A DNA stretch of 64,000 nucleotides from Siderastrea siderea (Eukaryota > Cnidaria > Anthozoa > Scleractinia > Rhizangiidae): positions 37,781,069 to 37,845,068 of the forward strand of contig OZ034975.1 in the NCBI GenBank assembly GCA_964030785.1, in the 5' to 3' direction. Shown here in pieces: positions 32,292-43,106 of this stretch. The first letter of the stretch is position 1; every line of letters starts with the position of its first letter. The notes under the pieces were generated by a model that did no database searches, was not told the origin of the DNA, and saw nothing but the letters and a program-made list of their open reading frames with translations. A program made the translations under genes and the position numbers.

Positions 32292-32876
32292 GCGAATTTC
32301 TTGCCATTTGGAGTTAGGAAACCTAAACTTTCATGTTCCGATCATGTGCAAACCTATGTACACCGCAACATACTGCGGCGAAAACCGTTACAGGTATAAA
32401 ATTGTGGCGGTTGTTGTTTATATTTTATGCAGGTTTCCGATGAAGCCACGAAACCTCTAGCCAAAGAATAAGTTGCATTGTTAAAATTAGATTTTAGATT
32501 TTTTTAGATTTTTTTAGATTTTTTTCCTTTAGATTTTCTTTCTATTGGGATTACTGTTGTCGATTTTCTCTTTACGGGTTATTTTTGTCGGCTTTATGTT
32601 CTCGCCATTTTTTGCACCAGGCTTGAAAACAATAAAATATCACGCGTGACATACCGGAAAATTGAGCTAAAAAAACTAACTTTTCAGTTCCTGTTCGGAA
32701 AGTTTAAATTATTATTACAATGTTACAAAAAAAATTTCGAATTACCAAATTAGTGTTTCGAATATAGAATCCAAGTTTCAAAGAATCGCTAAATTTTTCG
32801 AAGAATGAAATCAAAGAATGAACTAATCGATGAATATTTGAAGTTGAGCGTTCATGCGTGAAGCGCGTTGACTGTA

Positions 32877-34272
32877 ACTGCTGATTCAGGAAATCTAGAA
32901 AGAAGGGCAACAATAAATAAACTTGCAAATAAGAACATTCAGTAGACTGGAAAGAAATACAAAACGTTACTACATACTTGAAGGGCAACTGACTAATGCA
33001 AGTGCATCCTAAGAAATCAAATGGTCTGATCGAACAATGTGCACAGAAATTATCGTTACTGGGTGAAAGAAAAGAAATTCATCCTGAAGTGAAGGAAATA
33101 ATAGATTATTGAAAGCGTTATAAATTTGGTGATGGAACAGAGATAAAAGTGTGTTCTTCCAGTGAGAGACAATAATTAAGATGAAATTAAAAAAATTTAA
33201 AGTTCACAAGTGCAATTATGTGGTGCGAAAAAACATCATTTCATTTCATGGAGGTTAGAACAGCTGTTAAACTAATACAAGAGTTTGGCAACACTTTAAA
33301 CTTGCGTTTAAACCACAAGCAAACAAGAAAGGTTCAAGTGATGTATAAATTAAATGGTGCAAAAAAAATGCATTAAAACATTCAGAATCGTACCTGATAG
33401 TGGGAAAAAATCCAGGCTATACTCCAAATTCACATTTCATAAGCCTTTATTGCGACGTCAGAAGTAGCATGTGACAGCCAACATACTAGTGCCACACAAA
33501 TTTAGTGTTGTGTTGATTCATTAATTGGTTCAATGGCCTCAAAGATCTATTTCCGACGGTCTGACAAAAAATTGTCCATAGGACTGTAAATCCAAAAAAC
33601 CTTGAGGTACTTCTTGATGATCCAATGGTAGGATTTGGGGGGCATAGGAAAAATAAACTAAAGGGAAGGGCTGTCCAGGAAAATCAAGTGAAGGGGCGCA
33701 CTTAAAGAGATGATGATCAACATGGAGTTGAGATGGGCATACATGTTTGAGAAGTGAACATCAATAGTAAAAACAGTGTGGAAAGCTAACATAATTATGT
33801 AAGGTATTCATAATTTTGGTAACAGTTCAATAATAAAAGCTCCTACGACTAAAGCTTGTTCAATAACAGTTTCGCTGAAAGTGAAATTACAGAAAACATT
33901 TCTATTGGTTGGTAGTAAATCAGTAGTTGAAAACAAGAGTACCTAGCTGTACTCAAAGTCCACACAAACGACGCAGGTCAATCACTGGTTGCCAAAAGAA
34001 GGAGATGGAGAAGATGATGGACCCTCATTTGCATATCCATTCTCTTGGGACTCTTCTTCCTCATTACTTACACCGCCATACCTTTATAGTTTTTCCTACA
34101 TTCATACTCTTCACGGTTCTGGAAGCAGTACACCCCCATCTCTTATGCCAGGCTTAAGATTTGCGGTGAGCCAGCTTCCGGCAGTGTTGCGATAGTACGT
34201 TTTTCAGAACAGATCTGTAGGGTGCATCCTGTCAAACAATGCTCGAACGTTCAGTTGACGCTGATGCACGTT
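32877..34272. other. Intron with remnant of the Ig unit
   Basis: 32877-33000 is the severed end of the Ig duplication unit (AGGAAATCTA.. AGTAGACTGGAAAGAAATAC also at 28381 and 30175). Beyond that no gene or element was recognised. The upstream flank at 32470-32535 inside the Tc1-like element holds a short AGATTTTTTT tandem run. Confidence 0.5.
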
Positions 34273-36319
34273 TCAGTGATAGCAAGTCGAAGGGTAAGCA
34301 AGGGATTCGGGAAGCTCGTTATAGAGCGGATGTCTGACGTAAAATTGATATACTCGATGCACATTGTTTTGGAGCCCTTCGTTTTGTCTGTTTCTTGTTT
34401 CTCGGTGATTTTCTTTTCTCATCTTTTCTTCCTTCCATGCTGCCCCTGAAGGCTTTTGAAAATTCGATTGAGACTTTGCTTTTTTCCTCAAGGGTTTCCA
34501 TTTCCCTTAAGCCTTCTAACTCTTTGGCCTCTACGCAAAGTAGTGTGTTGTCTACGTTAAAAGAATAGGCCAATAAATTCTTCCTCCTCCTTCAAGAAGC
34601 GCCCATCCGAATTGAAAAGAGTACAATAGTGGCCCTTTAAAGATTTCATGAGGTCATTCAATTTCTGATAAAAGTTTTTATCTTCGTTAGTGAAAAACGT
34701 AAGTTCCTCACCATCACTGGGTCTTAACTGATAGTCTACTGATAGGAACTTGTTTAACCTCTCAGAGCACCCATCCGCTCCTTTAACCCTATTCAGACCG
34801 GGCTTTATTTGGTCTTCTGGGACCGGGGGGGGGGGGGCCACCTCTTAACTCCGAGAATATTAAAGCTATGACAACAAAACTTGGATGGCAGAGATTACAT
34901 CCAAAAATGTTTCCTTTAAGGTCGCAATAAAAGCTGATGTCATCATATGACATAACAATTAGGTTTAAATCTAAAATGGCGGCCATCTTAGATCCGCCAT
35001 CTTGGATTTCTCGATTTTTCCAGAACCTTTGCAATTTGCCAAAATTGACTAAAAAGTAACCAAAATCAATAAAAGAACACGAAAATGATATAAAAATGTA
35101 AAACTTACTTCAGAAACGTTATAATTTTTCAATAAAAAAGGTGAAAATTTAGAATTCTGAAAAAAACACAGCCTGTCAAAAAGTGGTTGCCATGGTAACG
35201 TCAAACTTGATGGACAAGCATTTGCTATGCCAAATTGTTCCCAGATAAATTTTAGGACAAGTCACTGGGTTTGGTGGGTACAGCTTGCTTATGAAAAAAG
35301 TTGTAAACATCCAAAGTCACTGCGGGCACAATCGCCCCCCCCCCTCCCCTTCGGTATGAATAGGGTTAAAAGCAGCCTCTTCTAACTGTAGAAAATCAAA
35401 CTGCCACGATCGTTCATTGGTGAATCTTTATTTCAACGACTCATCACTACTTTCACTATGCTTTCTCAGCTTCGAGTTCTGGACCACGATTGCAACAACG
35501 GCAAAGCGATGAAAATATTTGCAACAACATGGGACATTAACAGTGACAATAGTGACGAAAGCGATGATGATCATCATGACTCCGTAGCTGATGGCACTGA
35601 CTAGAATGATGTCATTCTTACTTTCACCAATGATAGCAAGAATGAAGCCAAGGAAAATGTGTTTAGGGAGAACAACAACCCGCAGATCGGAAATGACTTG
35701 TTTTACACTTTTGACTGTTTTTAAAAAAGATTTGTATACCAGCTTTTCATTCATTATCAAAGCAGTTTTTTTCAAGGTAGCAAGAATCGCCACTATTAAA
35801 ATGTTCACAATTGAATGAAAGACAAATCCGGTGGGATAACGTTTATTTGATGAACAGAGAAAAATGTAGTTTTATGTATGTGATATTGTAACACCACGTT
35901 GTATTTTGCGTGAGTACTATTATTTGGGGGGAGGGGTCAGGAAAAAAATAACAATTGGGGATAGAGGGGGCCTTCTGAAAAAAACTGGTCCCTTACAGAA
36001 ATCGGCACTTCTCGCTCAATAGGCCGGTCTTTCTTTATGTCGGCAGTGTTTGGTCTCCACATTTATACCATAAATTATCAAATTTTATAGCTACCATGGC
36101 AAACGAAAACACAAAAAAATTGAAAGAGACTGGCACACTTAGTAAAAACAGCAAATATGAGAGGATAATGTTGACAATTGAAGGAGATGTTCCTTTCTGA
36201 AAAAGGTCAAATTTACAGACAGCAAAAATTGCTACCTTGCCATTACAAACGTCTGTAAATGTTGCAAATTTTGAAAGCATCATTCGAAACCGGTCAAACA
36301 GTTGTTTAGCAGCCTTCAA
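34273..36319 (-). pseudogene. Unrecognised coding-like relic, interrupted
   Basis: Three minus-strand frames follow each other: 36319-36035 (two hydrophobic spans, e.g. NIILSYLLFLLSVPVSF), 35808-35428 (hydrophobic spans HIFLGFILAII and YGVMMIIIAFVTIVTV, Ser-rich tail) and 34841-34557, entering another frame at 34573. The second frame continues past a TAA, up to the left TTAA flank of the hairpin element at 34787-35365, and resumes on its far side. This pattern suggests a decayed membrane-protein gene nested in a receptor intron. I do not recognise the family, and it could be chance frames. Confidence 0.3.
34787..35365. mobile_element. piggyBac-like non-autonomous element (579 bp)
   Basis: Both flanks are TTAA (34783-34786, 35366-35369) and the ends are CCCTATTCAGACCG and, complemented, CCCTATTCATACCG. 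TTAA targets with CCC-starting ends are typical of piggyBac. Internal poly-G/poly-C tracts and an ATGGCGGCCATCTT block; no transposase. Confidence 0.82.
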
Positions 36320-36755
36320 ACTGACCTTTGGTAGGAAAAGCCCAAAGGCATTATGAACAAAAATGGTCCAAGAGGAAGCACTTCATGTTTTTGACCGTGA
36401 AAAAGGTTAACCTTGATCAAAACCATTTAATTCCAACCAAAGAAATGGTAGCCGTTCTTACCAGGAAATACAGCTGAATGCACTGTGTGGAAACCCAACT
36501 GGCTGTAAACCTTCCCCTGCTCAAATGGTTTTAACATAAACTTTTTCTACATACAGTGTCATTTCATAATTGTTTTCATTATGCCTGTTCTTAAAAACTT
36601 AATTAGGAACCATACAAAATGTAGCTGCTGTTAATTGGACATTAGCTTTCTTGATGTAACTGTGATGTTATATATGTGTTTAATTCGGATAAAAAACAAC
36701 ATGAGTGAGGACTTAAGCAATGACATATGAGACATCAAACAATAAAGGGTGTTAA

Positions 36756-39088
36756 GAGGCTCTGGCTGTAAATATCGAGAATCGGCGGACAAGCTCAAAA
36801 AATCGAAAATCCTGATAACTTGCCAGAAGAACACTTTTGGGGAGCTCTCTTCGAAAATATTACTTAAACCTTCTGGAATTCTATTGTTTTCGGGAAATTC
36901 GGAAAAACGGTTTTGCTTAATTTATTACGCAATAATCAGGCTTAAAATTAAACAAATTGAAAGCTCTTGCTTTTAAACAATTTGCAACGCCAGAAAACAA
37001 TTTTAATTTTAAATGATAGCAATACTCTTCTACTTTCTATCAATAGGAATTGCATGGAGTTTTGCTTTATTTCTGTGGTTTGGTGGTTCTTTGAAACAAA
37101 GCCATTTTGCGCACTTCGGAAAAAGGCAAAAATTGGTAAACTTTAGAGGCTTAAAATGGGTCTTGGTATGTCTAATATCGAATTGAAATAAACACTCTGA
37201 TAAAGTTTGGCCCTACTTCTATTATAATATGAAATAAAAAATCTGGGCAATTCAGGGTCGCGCTGACAAAAACACAAAATCGCGAACCAGTGTTGCCAAA
37301 AATTGAACAATGAAATGAATGAAATGAAAAGTAGTAGTTTGGGTGAGCTCAATTTAGAGGATTTTATTTACTGAAGACACACAAAGAATGAACTAAAACA
37401 TTCCTTCAATCTATTCTTGCATTGTTTTGGGCTTATACTATTTCTACGTAAAACTAAAGAGAAGGAGAAAAAGTTTTAAAAGTTCTACACAGCTGTTGCG
37501 TGACCCGAGTCACGTGAATATCTTTTGTCAATTTGTCAACCTCCTTATGGCAGTTTTTAAATGCGGTCTCTTCTTACATTGGCCGCTGTTTTATGCATGG
37601 CTAGTTCTCCAGCGAATACCGTACGCATCCCTGTGTTTGGGGCATACTGTCATGTGTAGCTGATATTCCACTGGGACGAAAATTGCTACAGGCAAGTCTA
37701 GAATTAGTTTCGTATACATATGACACCTTTCTCTTCGAGAGAAGAAAACTGCAAAGTGTAGTATGTTGTTGTGTACGTGACGCGATCGCTCTTTTCAAAC
37801 GGCTACTAAGATTTTGGGCGACTTTCTGAAATGACACTATTTTGGCCAGGAGCAAAAGTGCATCATTATTATTATGATTTATACGCATTTGTCAAAAATT
37901 GTGCTGTTCCTATCGATATTATTACACTTGTATAAAAAAACCCAAACCACGGACGTTCTGGCAGCGGGATCGGTATTTACGAGTTCTAAATGCTGCTGTA
38001 CATCTAAGAGATATTAATACACAGCTTGTTTGGTTTTACTTTGCAAGATCGCTGAGAACTCTTTCACGGTTTTAGAGGATAAAATTTTCATTGAAGAATA
38101 TTTTCACGTTTGCATGAACGCGCAGTGATCGGTTGCGTGACTGGATTATTTTGAGTGATACTTTTGTGTTCCTTACTTTACACAGCCAAACTGAGCTCTC
38201 AATTTATACGCGTACGTCAACTTTAATGACTTGCAAAAGGAACCGTTTGGATTTTCGAGAACATTAGTTTCCACCCCCCGCAAAACTGCAAATAACAAAG
38301 AAAGGCCATTGGTGCTGCAGAGTATAGACATCTGACAAAAAATGATAACCCACTGCACTCTAGTTTCACCAACAATTTTCCAAATTTGTTCGTAGTTCTT
38401 CAGAAAGACAAATGAAGATATCAGCGAATGCATCATCTAGTGGAAAGACCATCCGAAAATAGTTACAGTTACAGTAAACGATTTGTCATATTTCAAGTCG
38501 TCCTTTCATTACAGTTTTTTTCTATTATCCAAATTATGCACATTTTGGCAACACTGGTTCGCGAATTTGTGTTTTTGTCAGCGCGAGCCTGAATTGCCCA
38601 GATTTTTTATTTCATATTATAATAGAAGTAGGGCCAAACCTTATCACAGTGTTTATTTCAATTCGATATTAGACATACCAAGACCCATTTTAAGCCTCTA
38701 AAGCTTACCAATTTTTGCCTTTTTCCGAAGTGCGCAAAATGGCTTTGTTTCAAAGAACCACCAAACCACAGAAATAAAGCAAAACTCCATGCAATTCCTA
38801 TTGATAGAAAGTAGAAGAGTATTGCTATCATTTAAAATTAAAATTGTTTTCTGGCGTTGCAAATTGTTTAAAAGGAAGAGCTTTCAATTTGTTTAATTTT
38901 AAGCCTGATTATTGTGTAATAAATTAAGCAAAACCGTTTTTCCGAATTTCCCGAAAACAATAGAATTCCAGAAGGTTTAAGTAATATTTTCGAAGAGAGC
39001 TCCCCAAAAGTGTTCTTCTGGCAAGTTATCAGGATTTTCGATTTTTTGAGCTTGTCCGCCGATTCTCGATATTTACAGTCAGAGCCTC
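36756..39088. mobile_element. TTAA-flanked foldback element with 547-bp arms (2333 bp)
   Basis: TTAA at 36752-36755 and 39089-39092. Arms 36756-37302 and 38542-39088 are inverted copies that keep register over the whole length (both coordinate sums equal 75844). Ends read GAGGCTCTGGCTG and, complemented, GAGGCTCTGACTG. The spacer (37303-38541) contains no recognisable transposase; a 95-codon minus frame at 37601-37888 shows no domain. Superfamily uncertain: TTAA fits piggyBac or Kolobok, but the ends lack a CCC start. Confidence 0.85.
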
Positions 39089-39092
39089 TTAA

Positions 39093-40089
39093 CCTTTGAA
39101 AGCCACATGTGGAAAGCGAGACATGTACGCACTGACACTACAAACACCGCATGGAATACACACAGAGTTTAACACCCTTTTCAAGAACATGTTTTCCCAG
39201 ATCCAGATAACGAACATGAAATTACTTTGTACTGTAGACATCTTAGCTTCCTGCTTTTACTATCCGCCTATAATTGGAACACAATTAAAGGCCTTATGGA
39301 AAAGTGGGCTTTGACCTGATCGATAAAGTGCTACACTGTACATGACGTGGCAATCACTACGTCAAGAATTGAGGTGAAAGCCGACAAGAAAAGGGAAGAT
39401 GTTTAAAAATAGCCACTCAACTGATTGCATTGCAAAACTACAAATTTAAACAAGATCTTCACGTGCTACACATACAGGTTGGGACCGGGTGAGTTACAAC
39501 TCTTTACAATACAGACTGGGAGTTGCTCCCACTTTGATGTACTAAATCAAATGTTTTATCGTAGTAAAAGGCATGATGTTTTCAATTATTGAAAGAGAGA
39601 ATTTTTGATAATGACAGATTTCTCGCCCAATATGTTTGGTAGGTAAGTGAGCGAATAAATAAAAAATGCTTTGAAACGTTCTTACGTTTCAGTGTGTCTT
39701 AGCACCAATTATTTGTCATCACACACGTGTTTATGGCATTTTAATATCCACCTTTCATGCACTGTAGGAATTGGTAGATTTTGATTGGTTTAGTCACACT
39801 GCATTAGCAAATCTCCGTAACCCTTTAGAACACATTGGTATTGATTACCGAAACCAGAAAACAGGCATAAATTTATTAAAATTTTTTGCCTTCTTTATGT
39901 ATATACCTAACCTAACTATACCAGAGTGCAAAGCAAAGTAGGGAAAGTTATGATAAAAATATGATTAAAAAAGGAAAAACTTAATGGTCAAGTGAATGGC
40001 TCACTATGGGATAGCCAGATGATGAAGTGACTTTGACACTCAACCATGAAATCAACAGAATTCCTATAAATAAATATAATGTAACTTAC
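39093..40089. other. Intron downstream of Ig3 with unit relic
   Basis: About 39765-39890 matches the flank of the half-domain relics (AATTGGTAGATTTTGATTGG also at 28575 and 30370), and 39990-40060 matches the region following the type B exons (TGGCTCACTATGGGATAGCC). This shows the Ig2-Ig3 pair belongs to the same duplicated unit family. Confidence 0.6.
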
Positions 40090-40338
40090 ATTGTACATCT
40101 ATCAGGCAGGACATGGTGCCATTGTTCCCAATGCCATTCCATGCGAGGCACTCATAACTGCCAGCTTGATCTCGTGAAATGTTTGCAATGGTGTTCCTCT
40201 TATTGTATGATACAACTTTGCCTGCACTGATCCATGCAATGTTGGGCACAGGGTTACCAGTGGCATTGCAGTAAAGTGTTGCATTATCACCCTCAGAAAC
40301 TGGAGTAGAACACTGTTGGATAGTCACACTGGGTGAAT
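40090..40338 (-). CDS. Ig domain 3 (type B)
   Basis: 249 nt, phase 1-1, acceptor ttccAG, donor GTACAAT|GTAAGT. Four cysteines: TIQQC, LYCNATG, SYECLAWNG, MSCLIDVQ. Trp in IAWISAG. More diverged from Ig5/Ig7 than those are from each other. Confidence 0.93.
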
Positions 40339-40704
40339 CTGGAAGGAATAAATCAATTAACAATATGAGGTCACACTCTCCAAAGCAAGGACCAAAAGAA
40401 ACAACAGGACTCTTTTCTTGCATGCCTTTAAATTACACACATGAAAGAGAGCCCAATTCCAAGTTTTCTTTAAAATGGCCTTGAGAATGATTGTGGCTAT
40501 GAAATGATTCCACTTCTAAAGATGGCTCCTTTGATATGGATCTTTTACTGCTGTTCTATGTTTTATTTTCCATTATTAATGTTTTTGAAATTAACACAGT
40601 ATGAAGCATGTACAGTACTTTGCAAGTACAATGTACATCTCTAAAATTGCAGGTTACGTCAACATAATTGCATCATTTTATTAAAGACATGAATGTTGAC
40701 TTAC

Positions 40705-40953
40705 ACTGTACATCAATTGTACAAGATTTGGTGTCATTGTTTCCAATGCCATTCCAAGCCAGGCACTCATAACTGCCAGATTCATTCCGTAAAATATTTT
40801 CAATGACGAGCCTTTTATTGTATGATACAACTTTGCCTCCTTTGATCCATGCAATGTTGGGCACAGGGTTACCAGTAGCATTGCAATAAAGTGTTGCATC
40901 ATCACCCTCAGTGACTGGAGTAGAACACTGTTCGATGGTGACAGTTGGTGAAT
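40705..40953 (-). CDS. Ig domain 2 (type A, cysteines intact)
   Basis: 249 nt, phase 1-1, acceptor tttccAG, donor GTACAGT|GTAAGT. Cysteines TIEQC, LYCNATG, SYECLAWNG and KSCTIDVQ. It is the only type A domain that keeps the F-strand cysteine, which suggests loss happened after the A-B unit was first duplicated. Confidence 0.93.
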
Positions 40954-41053
40954 CTGGAAATCAGGAAATAGAACCAGGCCACAAAGTGACCACACAGTGC
41001 ACCAGAGTCAGCAAAAGAAAGACAAAACCTTGCAATAGTTCACTGGTGAATTG

Positions 41054-41236
41054 AATTGTTGGTCTGTCTTGTTGGTGTCGTCAATAAGTCATTTGTAAGG
41101 TCCACTAAACCAGCTTTCCAGAGTGATTTGTTAATAGTAGTCTGTACTGTAGGTAACGCATTTAGCAGAGTCCCACTTCCAACAACTACATGCAACTTAC
41201 ATGTACAAACGACCGATTGATGACACCAACAAGACA
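41054..41236. mobile_element. Short inverted-repeat element (about 183 bp)
   Basis: TGTCTTGTTGGTGTCGTCAA near 41056 is repeated inverted as TTGATGACACCAACAAGACA ending near 41236. No coding capacity. Confidence 0.6.
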
Positions 41237-41489
41237 TTCACACAATAGAAAAACCAACTTCTTTGCCTAACAGAAGATGATAATATCAATATCATTCCTA
41301 ACTGACAGACAAACAATAACATCTTGAGCTTCTCAACCTATGAGGACAACGGCCAGAAACTTACAACATCTACTTACAATTCACAATTCACTTGATTCTG
41401 ATGACTTCCACTCACATTGTCAAATTGTTACTAGTCAATGTCATCTTAAACAGTCCTTCTCAGGACTGTTTGACGATCATACTGAGATT

Positions 41490-41625
41490 ACGTACATGTA
41501 CATACATACATGCATACAAACATGTTTTATTTGGTAAAGCAGGTTGGAGTAAAGGCAGCAAATGCTGATGTGACCTGCTAACTATTTACATCTGTGTTAC
41601 AGATATGATAAAAATTAAAATATTT
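41490..41625 (-). mobile_element. Retroposon tail, same family as 28667
   Basis: Complement shows GCAGGTCACATCAGCATTTG, CTGCCTTTACTCCAACCTGC and AAATAAAACATG followed by TGTATG repeats, matching the 28.7-kb copy in order. Confidence 0.6.
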
Positions 41626-43106
41626 TTGACAAGAAAGCCCAGTGGGCATTTTAACCGGCCGTTCTGACCCTCCCCACCCCTAGGTTTCACAAATGTTAGC
41701 GCGATCTTCTATTTATACGAACCGGCGTGGCAAAAAGTGTGATTGTGTGACACAATATTTTGACTATAGCATTACTGGATGAAGTAATGTTTCAATTCTG
41801 ATGACTCAACTTATCTTTCTTATCGCTTTTATTTCTGCTGAAAAACGCAAGTTCACTCAAACGTTGAATGTCGGTATAAATTCGTCCACAACTGAGAAAG
41901 CTTACACAGGGACGACGAAGTATTTACTGTTGTGCCTAGACCGTAAATACAAACAGTGAACATAGCAGTAGAATCAAAATATAACGCTTGTTAAACACGA
42001 GCTCGAGCAGATCGTCAGAGTATGGGGCACGTTAAGGCATATCTCATGACGTGATGTTTAAATCCGGTTTGCTAACCTGGGAATCCCCTTGCAAAAGTAA
42101 ACAAGTTGACTCGGAATTCGTAACATAAACGGCTACGTACCAGACTACGGACTTACAAAATTACCTCAAACCCAACCAACACAACAGCGAACACCACAGG
42201 CAAACCACACGCATCGCTCGATAATATTCAGTTCTTTTCTATCTTAAAGACTCGTAACAGCTACCTTATTAATTGATCTCCTTATTAATGACCGATTCCT
42301 TCGTCTTTATGCAATTATTCAAATCAACTTCTCCCCTCAAATAAACACTCATCTCTCTCCCTTCTCAAGAACTATGATGTATCGATGGTGCAATCCACTA
42401 ATTGCATCATCATACTAGTGCCAATCCCTTCTCCTCCCAAGCCACCGTTCCTTACCGCGCTAATAAGCTGCAAACACAGCTGTCGTTTCTCTCCCCTGCA
42501 AAATACAGGTTACCCAATGAGAAAACTTAAAATCCACTGCGGAAACCGTCCCCCCACACAGGACGAAACTTTAAGAATTCGGAAGCTGAAACATTGCAGA
42601 AATACGTGACACCGTTGCGTAAACACGATGGGAAGCATGTGTTTCCGGTAGCAGATATGTGATGTTTATTCATGTTTCCGTCTCTGTGGTCACAGCGGAA
42701 CCGGACCACTTCTTTGCATGTTTTGGCCAAGGGAAACTGCCTCTCACGCAGCACAATATTACACCGCTGCTATACAAAACGCAACTATCAAAGCAAATCA
42801 CATTCACAGAAGCGTGATATGCTCCTCACATTCCCAAATCCTTCCACACCCACATTTTTACATCCCTCAAAATGTCAATCCCCATAACAAAACTCCTGCG
42901 CAATTTTTCACCATAACCACTAACTAGATCAGACAACACAGCCAATTTCGTATTCAATCCTATTAGCTGCGACACAGCGGCAAAATGAATGCGCATGCTC
43001 GGCTTTTTGGCGGACTTCCGGTCATTTTCTTGTTTCCGGTTATGATCAGAAAGCTATTATAACTGCAAAGAAAGTTCCAGTTTTATGTAGTATGTAACCA
43101 GAAAGC
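41626..43106. other. Intron, no gene seen
   Basis: Small frames (71-75 codons, both strands) without domains. No Ig signature on the minus strand. Confidence 0.5.

Larger units (their letters stand above)
31567..32874 (-). mobile_element. Degenerate Tc1/mariner-like element (1308 bp)
   Basis: Flanked by TA on both sides (31565-31566, 32875-32876), with 26-bp inverted ends beginning CAGTCAA(T/C)GCGCTTCACG, one mismatch. TA target and CAGT start are hallmarks of Tc1/mariner. Size matches an autonomous Tc1 element, but the coding part is broken. It interrupts the Ig duplication unit, whose sequence continues at 32877. Confidence 0.88.
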
